Position numbers and translations under genes: made by a program. Below, piece by piece: positions 51,201 through 59,341 of a DNA stretch of 64,000 bases. The notes beneath the pieces are model-generated. The model was given only the letters and a program-made list of their open reading frames with translations, made no database searches and had not been told where the DNA came from. Source of the stretch: Algihabitans sp965233705 (GTDB lineage: Bacteria > Pseudomonadota > Alphaproteobacteria > Kiloniellales > DSM-21159); contig CBDDTF010000002.1 of the NCBI GenBank assembly GCA_965233705.1, positions 124,001 through 188,000 on the forward strand. Reading direction: 5' to 3'. How positions within the stretch are numbered: position 1 is the stretch's first letter; each line of letters begins with the position of its first letter.

Positions 51201-51806
51201 ATGCACGCCATGACAGATCCCCTTCCCCACGGCGACCCGCGCCCGGGCGGCCCTCTGGAGGACTTTCGCCGCCATCTGCTGCAGGCGGTGCAGCGGCGGC
51301 GCTGGCTGTTCCTGATCGAGGGGCTGGTCTTCCTGGTGCTGGGCGCGCTGGCGATCCTCTGGCCGCAGGTCTCCACCGTGGCGGTGACCCTGCTGGTCGG
51401 CTGGCTGTTCGTGATCGGCGGCGGCGTCCAGCTCGTCACCACCCTCGGCAGCCGCGACGCGCCGGCCTTCGGCTGGCGTCTGCTCGCGGCGCTCCTGGCG
51501 GTGGTGCTGGGCGTGCTGCTGCTGTGGGACCCGGCGGCCGGCGTGCTGACCCTGACGGCGGTGCTGACCGGCTACTTCCTGGCGGTCGGGATCGTCCGGC
51601 TGGTCAGCGCCCTGCGCAACCGCCAGATGCCGGGCTGGGGCCTGCTGCTGCTCTCCGGCCTGGTGTCGCTGGGGCTCGGCCTGGTCATCCTCTTCGGCCT
51701 GCCGCTGACCGCCACCTGGGTGCTGGGGCTGATCGCCGGGGTCGAGCTGCTGTTCGCCGGCGCCGCTATCCTGGGCCTGGTGTGGAACGCGTGGCGCGGC
51801 GCCTGA
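51201..51806 (+). CDS. HdeD-family (DUF308) membrane protein
   Basis: 201 residues with six predicted membrane helices in three pairs: WLFLIEGLVFLVLGALAIL, VTLLVGWLFVIGGGVQLV, and so on. Each pair ends in a short charged turn. E. coli HdeD contributes to acid resistance at high cell density; the role here is untested. The start is uncertain: ATGs at 51201 and 51210 and a GTG at 51159 are in frame, none with a good ribosome-binding site. Confidence 0.85.
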   Translation: MHAMTDPLPHGDPRPGGPLEDFRRHLLQAVQRRRWLFLIEGLVFLVLGALAILWPQVSTVAVTLLVGWLFVIGGGVQLVTTLGSRDAPAFGWRLLAALLAVVLGVLLLWDPAAGVLTLTAVLTGYFLAVGIVRLVSALRNRQMPGWGLLLLSGLVSLGLGLVILFGLPLTATWVLGLIAGVELLFAGAAILGLVWNAWRGA

Positions 51807-51844
51807 CCGGCCAGCTCAGGCGCGCCGGCTCGGGATCAGCGGCC

Positions 51845-52300
51845 TCAGGACCCGCCGCCGCCCGGGCGCGGGGCGGGACGGGGCGTGGGGCGCCAGTCCG
51901 GCGGCGCCAGCTCGAAACCGGAGAACTCGAAGGCCGGGGCGACGGTGCAGCCGACCAGCGTCCAGGCGCCCAGGCTCTCCGCCGTCTGCCAGGCCCCGGC
52001 CGGCACCACGCGCAGCGGCCGCTGCCGGGCCGCCAGCTCCGGCCCCAGGTGTTGCGCCTCGGCGTCCCGGCCGTTCGGGCTGATCGTCAGCACCAGCGGC
52101 GCGCCGGCGTACCAGTGCCAGATCTCCACCGCATCGACCCGGTGCCAGGCGCTGATCTCGCCGGCCTGCAGCAGGTAGTAGATGGCGGTCACCGCGCCGC
52201 GCCCGCCGCCCTCCGGCGCTTCGCGATAGACCTCGACGTAGTGCCCGCCCTCGGGGTGCGGCTGCAGGCCGAGGGTGGCGATGATTTCCTTCGGCGTCAC
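51845..52300 (-). CDS. Cupin-domain protein (DUF985)
   Basis: 151 residues. MTPKEIIATLGLQPHPEGGHYVEVYR and AVTAIYYLLQAGEISAWHRVDAVEIWHWYAG include the two cupin metal motifs (H-x-H-like and EIWHWY). The C terminus FEFSGFELAPPDW fits the DUF985 pattern. Substrate unknown; family structures suggest a small-molecule or sugar-binding enzyme. Confidence 0.88.
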   Translation of the reverse strand: MTPKEIIATLGLQPHPEGGHYVEVYREAPEGGGRGAVTAIYYLLQAGEISAWHRVDAVEIWHWYAGAPLVLTISPNGRDAEAQHLGPELAARQRPLRVVPAGAWQTAESLGAWTLVGCTVAPAFEFSGFELAPPDWRPTPRPAPRPGGGGS

Positions 52301-52338
52301 GGGACCTGTCGCCTCTCGCGTCTGACGACTCGCACCGG

Positions 52339-53109
52339 TTAGAAGCTGTCGCGCCGGCTGCGCACCTCGGCCAGCACCTCGGCCGGCGCGGCGCCGCTCA
52401 GGCCGAGCTGGGCGGCCAGCTCGGGCGCGTCGGCGCGCAGGAAGGGGTTGGTGGCCAGCTCCTCCCCCAGGGTCGAGGGCACGGTGGGTCGGTCAGCGGC
52501 GCGCAGGCGGTCGATCTCCTCGGCCCGCGTCTTGAGCGCCGCGTTGGCGGCGTCGACGCTCAGCGCGAAGCGCGCGTTCTTCTGGGTGTACTCGTGGGCG
52601 CAGTAGACCTTCGCCGTCGCCGGCAGCGCGCGCAGCTTCGACAGGGAGTCCCACATCTGCGCCGGCGTGCCCTCGAACAGGCGCCCGCAGCCCAGCGCGA
52701 AGAGCGTGTCGCCGCAGAACAGCGCGTCGCTCTCGGCGAACCAGTAGGCGATGTGCCCGCGCGTGTGGCCGGGCACGAAGAAGACCTCGGCCTCCGCCTC
52801 GCCCAGGCGGTAGCGCTCGCCCTCGTCGACCTCCACGTCGATGCCGGGGATGCGCGCGCGGTCGGCCCGGGGCCCCACGATGGTGCAGCCGGTCGCCTGC
52901 TTGATCTCCAGGTTGCCGCCGACGTGGTCGCCGTGATGGTGGGTGTTGAGGATGTGGGTGATCCGCCAGCCCAGGCGCTCGGCCTCGGCCAGCACCGGCC
53001 CGGCGACCGCCGGATCGACCACTGCCGTCGCTCCGCTGGCGCGGCAGCGGGCCAGGTAGATGTAGTTGTCGGTCAGCACCGGAATCTGATGGACGTCGAG
53101 CTGCGACAT
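52339..53109 (-). CDS. gloB: Hydroxyacylglutathione hydrolase (glyoxalase II)
   Basis: 256 residues of the metallo-beta-lactamase fold. The binuclear metal motif is H57-x-H59-x-D61-H62 in THHHGDHVGG, with FVPGHTRGHI and FCGDTLFALGCGR further on. The C-terminal helical domain holds LFEGTPAQMW and LPATAKVYCAHEY. It hydrolyses S-lactoylglutathione to lactate and glutathione. It is divergent from a methyltransferase gene, a common alphaproteobacterial arrangement. Confidence 0.94.
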   Translation of the reverse strand: MSQLDVHQIPVLTDNYIYLARCRASGATAVVDPAVAGPVLAEAERLGWRITHILNTHHHGDHVGGNLEIKQATGCTIVGPRADRARIPGIDVEVDEGERYRLGEAEAEVFFVPGHTRGHIAYWFAESDALFCGDTLFALGCGRLFEGTPAQMWDSLSKLRALPATAKVYCAHEYTQKNARFALSVDAANAALKTRAEEIDRLRAADRPTVPSTLGEELATNPFLRADAPELAAQLGLSGAAPAEVLAEVRSRRDSF

Positions 53110-53237
53110 CGCGTGCGGCCTCGCTGGTTCCTATCTTTAGCGGGATTGCCCTGCCGGCCAAGCTAACACCGGCGGGGCCGGGGTCAAACCGGGGGCCGGC
53201 CGGACCCGCGGACCGGCGATTGGGCAGGCGATAGGGC

Positions 53238-53990
53238 ATGTGGCAGGACGTGACCGATCTGCATGGGTTCTACGAGACCCGCACGGGCCAGGTGGCGCGC
53301 CACCTGATCCGGCGCGCCGTGCGCCAGATGTGGCCCGACCTGCGCGGCCAGGCGCTGCTCGGCCTCGGCTTCGCCAGCCCCTACCTGCGGCAGTTCCGCG
53401 ACGAGGCGGAGCGGGTGCTGGCCTTCATGCCGGCGCCCCAGGGGGTGCTGCAGTGGCCGCCGGAGGGGCCCTACGTCTCCTGCCTGGTCGACGAGACCGA
53501 GCTGCCGCTGCAGGACTACTCGGTCGACCGCGTGCTGATCGTCCACGGGGTCGAGGCCTCGGACTATCTCAAGGACATGCTGGGCGAGGTCTGGCGGGTG
53601 CTGACCGGCCAGGGGCGGCTGCTGGTGGTGGCGCCCAACCGCCGCGGCATCTGGGCCCGGCTGGAGCGCACGCCCCTGGGCCACGGCCATCCCTACAGCC
53701 CCAACCAGCTCCGCGCCCTACTGCGCGACAACCTTTTCGTGCCGCAGCGCACCGAGCAGGCGCTCTTCGTGCCGCCGACCCGCTCGGCCGCGCTGCTGCG
53801 CTCGGCCGCCGCCTGGGAACGCGCCGGCCAGCGCTGGTTCCCGCAGTTCAGCGGCGTCAACCTGGTCGAGGCGAGCAAGCAGCTCTACGCGCCGACGCCG
53901 CTGCGCGCGGCCGAGCGGCGCCGCCGCGGTGTGCTGGTCGGCTTCCCCCAGGTGGCGCCCACGCCGGCGCGGCGCTCCGGCGCGGACTGA
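53238..53990 (+). CDS. Class I methyltransferase adjacent to gloB
   Basis: 250 residues. The N-terminal part carries WPDLRGQALLGLGFASPYLRQF, a degenerate SAM-binding motif, and DYSVDRVLIVHGVEAS as motif IV-like region; LGEVWRVLTGQGRLLVVAPNR closes the Rossmann fold. A Trp/Arg-rich C-terminal tail follows. This gloB-linked methyltransferase type is common in the class, but its target is not known. Confidence 0.82.
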   Translation: MWQDVTDLHGFYETRTGQVARHLIRRAVRQMWPDLRGQALLGLGFASPYLRQFRDEAERVLAFMPAPQGVLQWPPEGPYVSCLVDETELPLQDYSVDRVLIVHGVEASDYLKDMLGEVWRVLTGQGRLLVVAPNRRGIWARLERTPLGHGHPYSPNQLRALLRDNLFVPQRTEQALFVPPTRSAALLRSAAAWERAGQRWFPQFSGVNLVEASKQLYAPTPLRAAERRRRGVLVGFPQVAPTPARRSGAD

Positions 53991-54006
53991 GCGTCGGGCC
54001 AGCCGG

Positions 54007-54885
54007 TCAGGGCGCCACGCGCGGCTGCACCAGGACCAGCGCGCCGACCATCAGCACGACGCTGAGGAAGAGGGCCGGCGTGCCGGCCTCGCCGAACAGC
54101 AGCATGCCCCAGGCAACGCCGGCGATCACCGCCAGGTAGCCGGCCTGGGAGACGAAGACCGGCCCGCCGCGCCGCACCAGCGTGTAGTAGAGCAGCACCT
54201 CGATCCCGGCGAAGAGGATCAGGGCGCCGACGATCCAGTAGGTCGCCAGCGACGTCGGCACCGCCGCGGCCTCGAAGGCGGCGGCATGGATCGGCACGAT
54301 GAGCGCGGCCCCCGCCAGGCTTTCCCCGAAGGCGACCTGCGCGGAGCTGAGCGCGGCCGGCCAGAAGCGCGAGATATAGACGTGGTAGAGGGCGTAGATC
54401 AGCGCCACGCCGAGGCCGGCCAGCAGCCCCAGGCCGAACAGGCCGAGCAGCGCGGCCGCCTCGCGCTGCATCAGCGGCAGCACGGCCAGGAAGCCGAGCG
54501 CCACGCCGGCCGCCTTGCGCCGCGTCAGCCGGTCGTCGCCGCTCAGGCCGGCCAGCGCCAGGGTCAGGATCGGCGTCAGCGCAACCACCACGGCCAGCGG
54601 CCCCGCGCCGATGCGCGGCGCGGCATAGAGGCCGAGGAAAAAGGGCACCAGGTAGCCGAGCAGCCCGCAGCCGGCGTAGAAGCGCCAGAACCTCCGGCCC
54701 AGCGCGACCCCGCCGGCCTGGACGCGCGCCAGGCCGTAGAACAGCGCGAGATTGCCGAGGATCACCAGCAAGGCCAGCAGGGTGTAGGGAATCCCCGACT
54801 GGCTGGCGAACTTCACCAGGGAGAAGTTCAGCCCCCAGACGGTGCCCAGGAGAACCACCAGGGCGGCCTCGCGCAGATGCCCCAT
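54007..54885 (-). CDS. EamA/DMT-family transporter
   Basis: 292 residues with ten predicted membrane helices in two EamA repeats. LLGTVWGLNFSLVKFASQSGIPY opens the first repeat, and FAGIEVLLYYTLVRRGGPVFVS lies in the second. The start at 54885 is the first in-frame ATG giving a family-length protein; the longer reading crosses the divergent GntR gene. It is next to the accessory catabolic cluster and could carry its substrate or a product, which is inference. Confidence 0.88.
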   Translation of the reverse strand: MGHLREAALVVLLGTVWGLNFSLVKFASQSGIPYTLLALLVILGNLALFYGLARVQAGGVALGRRFWRFYAGCGLLGYLVPFFLGLYAAPRIGAGPLAVVVALTPILTLALAGLSGDDRLTRRKAAGVALGFLAVLPLMQREAAALLGLFGLGLLAGLGVALIYALYHVYISRFWPAALSSAQVAFGESLAGAALIVPIHAAAFEAAAVPTSLATYWIVGALILFAGIEVLLYYTLVRRGGPVFVSQAGYLAVIAGVAWGMLLFGEAGTPALFLSVVLMVGALVLVQPRVAP

Positions 54886-55060
54886 CGCGCCAGGGTAGCC
54901 GCGGCGGCCGCCCCACGCCAGCCACGTCGGCGCGCCGCCGGGTTGGCCGGCGCCGTCCGTCGCCTCCCCCGGGACGCCCGCGCACTTTCCCGGCCCCCCG
55001 CGCGCCGCCGAACCGCCCCCCGCGCCAGGGGGGGTGCCGCAGGATTGCCCCAGGGCCGCT

Positions 55061-55087
55061 CCGGGCGCACCGGGCGTACCGGGCGCA
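55061..55087. repeat. Tandem array, 9 bp x 3
   Basis: CCGGGCGCA, CCGGGCGTA and CCGGGCGCA in succession, in the GC-rich half of the gap between the EamA and GntR genes. Confidence 0.75.
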
Positions 55088-55129
55088 CCGGGCCGCTCCG
55101 AGCTGCCCCCGGGGCCGCCGCCGCCACGA

Positions 55130-55156
55130 TTGACTCCCCTGATTTTTGAATACAGA
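55130..55156 (+). promoter_or_regulatory. Candidate promoter of the GntR gene
   Basis: TTGACT and TACAGA hexamers are separated by 15 bases in an abruptly AT-rich island within GC-rich DNA. The spacing is short. The operator-like palindrome overlaps the -10 hexamer. Confidence 0.45.
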
Positions 55157-55165
55157 ATTCGGAAA
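55143..55165. promoter_or_regulatory. Operator-like palindrome upstream of GntR
   Basis: TTTTTGAAT, ACAGA, ATTCGGAAA: seven of nine arm positions are complementary, with a strict GAAT-N5-ATTC core. It lies 18 bases upstream of the GntR start and over the probable promoter, the usual place for autoregulation by FCD-type GntR proteins. Confidence 0.55.
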
Positions 55166-55182
55166 TTGGGGAGAGACGCGCC

Positions 55183-55878
55183 ATGCAGCCGATCGCCAGC
55201 CAGCCGCAGCTCGCCGACAGGGTCTACAGCGCCCTGCGCGACGCCATCTGCGACGGCCAGCTCGCGCCCGGCGCGCCGCTGGTGCAGGAGCGCCTGGCGG
55301 CCGAGCTGAACGTCTCGCGCCAGCCGGTGGTGCAGGCGCTGGCACTGCTCAAGACCCAGGGATTTGTCGAAGCCGGCGGCCGGCGCGGCCTGCGGGTGGC
55401 GCGCCTCGACCCGGAGAGCGCGCGCCGCGTCTACGCCGTGCGCGGCGCGCTCGACCGCCTGGCGGCGCGCGAAGCGGCCCGGCGCGTGGCGGCACTGCCG
55501 GCGGCGCAGGGGCGCGGCCCGGCCGAAGCGCAGCTCACCACCGCTCAGGCGCGCGGCGCGCGGGCGGTGGCCGCCGGCGAGGTCGCCGCGCTGGTCGAGG
55601 CCGACATCGCCTTTCACGAGACGGTCTACGCCCTGGCCGACAATCCCCTGATCGCCGAGGCCGCGGCGGTGCACTGGTTCCACATCCGCCGGGTCATGGG
55701 CGCGGTGCTGCGCGATCACGGCCAGCGCGCGGCCGTCTGGCGCGAACATGCCGCGCTGGCCGAGGCCATCCTGGCCGGCGAGGTCGAGCGCGCCGGCACC
55801 CTGGCGGAGGCGCATGTGGCCGAGGCGGCCGCCGCGCTGGTCGCCCGCCTGGAGGAGAGCCTGGCACTGGCCGGCTGA
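55183..55878 (+). CDS. GntR-family regulator with FCD domain
   Basis: 231 residues. The winged helix (YSALRDAICDGQLAPGAPL, RLAAELNVSRQPVVQALALL) is followed by an all-helical effector domain with the His-containing FHETVYALADNPLI and HAALAEAILAGEVERA segments typical of FCD metal-coordinating pockets. GGGGAGAG precedes the ATG. It probably controls the downstream dioxygenase and dehydrogenase genes in response to an organic or amino acid. Confidence 0.92.
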   Translation: MQPIASQPQLADRVYSALRDAICDGQLAPGAPLVQERLAAELNVSRQPVVQALALLKTQGFVEAGGRRGLRVARLDPESARRVYAVRGALDRLAAREAARRVAALPAAQGRGPAEAQLTTAQARGARAVAAGEVAALVEADIAFHETVYALADNPLIAEAAAVHWFHIRRVMGAVLRDHGQRAAVWREHAALAEAILAGEVERAGTLAEAHVAEAAAALVARLEESLALAG

Positions 55879-55969
55879 GGCGGCCGCGCAACCGACGCGA
55901 AGGCGCGGGGCGGCCGGGCGGGCGCCGCCACCGCGCGCACCGAACCAACGCCCCGCCGGAGGAAAGGCC

Positions 55970-56770
55970 ATGCAACTCACCCCGGAGCAGCGCGCGACCT
56001 TCGAGCGCGAGGGCTATCTCTTCCTGCCGCAGGTCTTCTCGCCCGACGAGATCGGCCTGCTGCGCGACGAGGCCCGGCGCATCTATGCCAGCGACCGCGA
56101 GGAGGTCTGGCGCGAGTCCTCGGGCGTGGCACGCACCGCCTTCGCCGCCCACACCTACAACGAGGCCTTCCGCCGCCTGGGCGCCCACCCGCGCCTGGTC
56201 GAGCCGGTGATGCAGCTCCTCGACGGGCCGGTCTACATGCATCAGTTCAAGGTCAACGCCAAGGCGGCCTTCGACGGCGAGGTCTGGCAGTGGCACCAGG
56301 ACTTCGGCACCTGGCACCGCGACGACGGCATGCCCGAGCCGCGCGCCATGAACATCGCCCTGTTCCTCGACGAGGTCAGCGCTGTCAACGGCCCGCTGAT
56401 GTTCATCCCGCAGAGCCACACGGAGGGCACCCAGGCGGCCGGCCACGACCTGGAGACCACCTCCTACCCGCTGTGGACCCTGGACCGCGCCACCGTCACC
56501 CGCCTGGCCGAGCAGGGCGGCATCGTCGCGCCCACCGGCCCGGCCGGCTCGATCCTGCTGTTCCACGGCAACCTGGTGCACGCCAGCCCCTCGAACATCA
56601 GCCCCTGGGACCGCACCATCGTCTATCTCTCGCTCTGCCACGTGGACAATCACATCCGCAAGTTCACCCGCAAGGAGTGGATCGCCCACCGCGACTTCAC
56701 GCCGATCCAGCCGCTGGCCGACGACTGCCTGGCCGAGCTGGTGGCGGCGCGCCAGGCGGCGGCGGAGTAG
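55970..56770 (+). CDS. EctD-like phytanoyl-CoA dioxygenase-family enzyme
   Basis: 266-residue Fe(II)/2-oxoglutarate dioxygenase. The iron ligands are His109 and Asp111 in WQWHQDFGTWHRDDGMP and the distal His204 in NLVHASPSNIS. Both segments closely echo the EctD motifs encoded at 9073-10017, yet it lacks EctD's longer N terminus and C-terminal region. Relatives hydroxylate free amino acids, including ectoine and proline-type rings. GGAGGAAAGG precedes the ATG. It is followed four bases later by the SAF-domain dehydrogenase gene. Confidence 0.88.
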   Translation: MQLTPEQRATFEREGYLFLPQVFSPDEIGLLRDEARRIYASDREEVWRESSGVARTAFAAHTYNEAFRRLGAHPRLVEPVMQLLDGPVYMHQFKVNAKAAFDGEVWQWHQDFGTWHRDDGMPEPRAMNIALFLDEVSAVNGPLMFIPQSHTEGTQAAGHDLETTSYPLWTLDRATVTRLAEQGGIVAPTGPAGSILLFHGNLVHASPSNISPWDRTIVYLSLCHVDNHIRKFTRKEWIAHRDFTPIQPLADDCLAELVAARQAAAE

Positions 56771-56774
56771 CGCG

Positions 56775-58094
56775 ATGAACCTGGCAAGCCTCGCCGCCGC
56801 CCGCGAGACGCCCGTGCGGGTCGGCCTTATCGGCGCCGGCAAGTTCGGCTCCATGTTCCTCAGCCAGGTGCCGACGACGGCCGGCCTGGCGGTCAGCGCC
56901 ATCGCCGACCTGGACCCGGCGCGGGCCCGCGCCGCCTGCGCCGGCGTCGGCTGGGACCCGGCGCGGATCGACGCCACCGCCTTCGTCGAATCCGGGCTGG
57001 AGCTGGTGGCGCGCGCCGACGTCGAGGTGGTGATCGACGCCACCGGCCACCCCGCCGCCGGCATCGCCCACGCCCTGGCCGCCGCCGAGGCCGGCAAGCA
57101 CATCGTCATGGTCAACGTCGAGGCCGACGTGCTGGCCGGGCCGCTGCTGGCCGAGGCGCACGCGCGCGCCGGCACGGTCTACTCCATGGCCTACGGCGAC
57201 CAGCCGGCGCTGACCTGCGAGCTGGTCGACTGGGCGCGGGCCTGCGGCTTCCGGGTCGCCGCCGCCGGCAAGGGCACCAAGTACCTGCCGAGCTACCACG
57301 CCTCGACCCCCGACACCGTCTGGCCGCACTACGGCCTGACCCCGGGCCAGGCCGAGGCGGCGGGGATGAACCCGCAGATGTTCAACTCCTTCCTGGACGG
57401 CACCAAGTCGGCCATCGAGATGGCGGCGATCGCCAACGGCACCGGCCTGACCCCGGCGCCGGACGGCCTGGCCTTCCCGCCCTGCGGCGTCGACGACCTG
57501 GCCCGGGTGCTGCGCCCGCGCGCGGCCGGCGGTCAGCTCGATCACGCCGGCCAGGTGGAGGTGGTCTCCTCCCTGGAGCGCGACGGCCGGCCGGTCTTCC
57601 GCGACCTGCGCTGGGGCGTCTACGTGGTGCTGGAGGCGCCCAACGACTACGCCGCCGCCTGCTTCCGCCAGTACGGCATGAACACCGACGAGAGCGGCCG
57701 CTACGCCGCCATGTACAAGCCCTTCCACCTGATCGGGCTGGAGCTCAACGTCTCGATCCTCTCGGCCGCCCTGCGCGGCGAGCCGACCGGGCGCAGCGGC
57801 GGCTTCCGCGGCGACGTGGCGGCCACCGCCAAGCGGGCGCTGAAGGCGGGCGAGACGCTCGACGGCGAGGGCGGCTACACCGTCTGGGGCAAGCTGATGC
57901 CGGCCGCCGAGTCGCTGGCGCGCGGCGCCCTGCCCATCGGGCTGGCCCACGGCGTCCGGCTGACGCGCGACATCCCCGAGGGCGGCACGGTCGGCTGGGC
58001 CGACGTGGCGATCGAGGAGACCAGCCAGGCCGTCCAGGTCCGCCGCGAGATGGAACGCCGCTTCGCCCCCGCCGCCGCCACGGCGGCGGAGTAG
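56775..58094 (+). CDS. NAD(P)-dependent dehydrogenase with C-terminal SAF domain (COG4091-like)
   Basis: 439 residues. The Rossmann motif VGLIGAGKFGSMFLSQ lies near residue 16, followed by VEVVIDATGHPAAGI and KHIVMVNVEADVLAGPLL, the homoserine-dehydrogenase-like pattern. The C-terminal 80 residues (LPIGLAHGVRLTRDIPEGGTVGWADV) form an SAF-type beta-clip. Family members are oxidoreductases in sugar-acid or amino-acid catabolism, and substrates vary. Translational coupling with the dioxygenase upstream is likely. Confidence 0.87.
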   Translation: MNLASLAAARETPVRVGLIGAGKFGSMFLSQVPTTAGLAVSAIADLDPARARAACAGVGWDPARIDATAFVESGLELVARADVEVVIDATGHPAAGIAHALAAAEAGKHIVMVNVEADVLAGPLLAEAHARAGTVYSMAYGDQPALTCELVDWARACGFRVAAAGKGTKYLPSYHASTPDTVWPHYGLTPGQAEAAGMNPQMFNSFLDGTKSAIEMAAIANGTGLTPAPDGLAFPPCGVDDLARVLRPRAAGGQLDHAGQVEVVSSLERDGRPVFRDLRWGVYVVLEAPNDYAAACFRQYGMNTDESGRYAAMYKPFHLIGLELNVSILSAALRGEPTGRSGGFRGDVAATAKRALKAGETLDGEGGYTVWGKLMPAAESLARGALPIGLAHGVRLTRDIPEGGTVGWADVAIEETSQAVQVRREMERRFAPAAATAAE

Positions 58095-58105
58095 CCGGCC
58101 GGCCC

Positions 58106-59311
58106 TCAGGCGGCGGGCGCCACGCCCGCCTGCCCCGCCGCCCAGCGGGCGAAGTCGGCGAAGGCCAGGGTGCCGGTGGCGGTGGCGGCCAGGCGCTCGC
58201 CCATCAGGGGGCCGAACTTGAACAGGTGGCCGCTGCAGCCGGTGATGGCCGTCAGACAGCCTTCGCGGTGGGTCAGGAAGCGGCCGGCGCCGGCGGTGGT
58301 CTCGTGGCTCAGGCTGTAGGGGCAGACGCGGTAGCCGGCGACGCGGTAGTCGGTGCCGTCGCGCAGCAGGCCGCGCAGCGGCGCGATCACCGCCTCGGCC
58401 TCCGCGTGGCTGCCCGGCGCCAGGGCGTCGGGGTCGCCGGGCCGCCGCGCCGCGATCATCCCGACCTTCAGGCCGGTGCCGGCGACCGGCGGGCAGGCGT
58501 AGCCCGCCTGGGCGGTGGGCAGCCGCACCAGGGCCGGCGCCGCGGCCCAGGCCGCCGCCCGGCTGTCCGGCGGCACCAGCGAGACCACGATCTGGCGCTG
58601 CGGCGTCTGCCGCGCGGCCAGGGCCGGCACCAGCTTGGCGGTCCAGGCCCCGGCGGCCACCACGATGGCGTCGCCCAGGGCGATCTGCCCGTCGGCCAGG
58701 CGCAGCGCCCCGGCCCCGGGGTCCAGGTCCACGGCGCGCGTCTCGGCGAAGAGACCGATCCCCTCGCGGCGCAGCCAGCCGGCCAGGTGGCCGACGATCT
58801 TATCGGCCAGCAGCAGGCCGCCGGGCGCCGCCAGCAGGCCCCAGGCCGTCTCCGGCAGGTCGAACAGCGGGCAGAGCTCGTCCAGCGCCGCGCGGTCGAG
58901 CCGCTGGTGCTCGAGGCCCAGCGCCCGGAAGCTGGCCAGGCTGTCGGCCACGGAGTCCCCGGCGCTGTCCCCGGCGCTGTCCCCGGCGCTGTCCCCGGCG
59001 CTATCCCCGGCGCCCTGCCCGGCCGGACCGTCCGGCGCCAGGGCGCAGGCCAGCGTCCCGGTCTCCACGTAGTGGCGGCGGCCGAGGTCGTCCCACAGCC
59101 GCTCCCAGGCGCCGAAGGCCTCCAGCACCATGCGGGTGTAGCCGGCCGCCGCTCCGTAGTGCAGGCGAATCAGCCGGTGCTGGTCGTGCGAGGCGCCGCC
59201 CGGATTGGGCAACGGCCCCGCCTCGAACAGCAGCGGCTCGTGGCCCGCCTTGGCCAGGGCCCAGGCGGTCGACAGGCCGACCACGCCGCCGCCGACGATC
59301 AGAACGCGCAT
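58106..59311 (-). CDS. Sarcosine/N-methyltryptophan oxidase-like flavoenzyme
   Basis: 401 residues of the DAO/MSOX family. The FAD motif is VLIVGGGVVGLSTAWAL. SHDQHRLIRLHYG is the MSOX-like FAD loop. The C-terminal YRVCPYSLSHE keeps the Cys that carries covalent FAD in MSOX, followed by TGCSGHLFKFGPLMGE. Between residues about 100 and 122 a DSAG repeat from a 12-bp array is inserted. The family oxidises secondary amino acids (sarcosine, pipecolate, proline-like). Convergent with the dehydrogenase gene. Confidence 0.88.
   Translation of the reverse strand: MRVLIVGGGVVGLSTAWALAKAGHEPLLFEAGPLPNPGGASHDQHRLIRLHYGAAAGYTRMVLEAFGAWERLWDDLGRRHYVETGTLACALAPDGPAGQGAGDSAGDSAGDSAGDSAGDSVADSLASFRALGLEHQRLDRAALDELCPLFDLPETAWGLLAAPGGLLLADKIVGHLAGWLRREGIGLFAETRAVDLDPGAGALRLADGQIALGDAIVVAAGAWTAKLVPALAARQTPQRQIVVSLVPPDSRAAAWAAAPALVRLPTAQAGYACPPVAGTGLKVGMIAARRPGDPDALAPGSHAEAEAVIAPLRGLLRDGTDYRVAGYRVCPYSLSHETTAGAGRFLTHREGCLTAITGCSGHLFKFGPLMGERLAATATGTLAFADFARWAAGQAGVAPAA
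58955..59014. repeat. In-frame tandem array, 12 bp x 5
   Basis: Four perfect GTCCCCGGCGCT units and a fifth variant encode DSAG repeats inside the flavoenzyme. It is the only array here that sits in the middle of a catalytic domain rather than at a tail. Confidence 0.94.
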
Positions 59312-59341
59312 GCCCGTCTCCCGTCTCTCCGCGCCGCGCCC

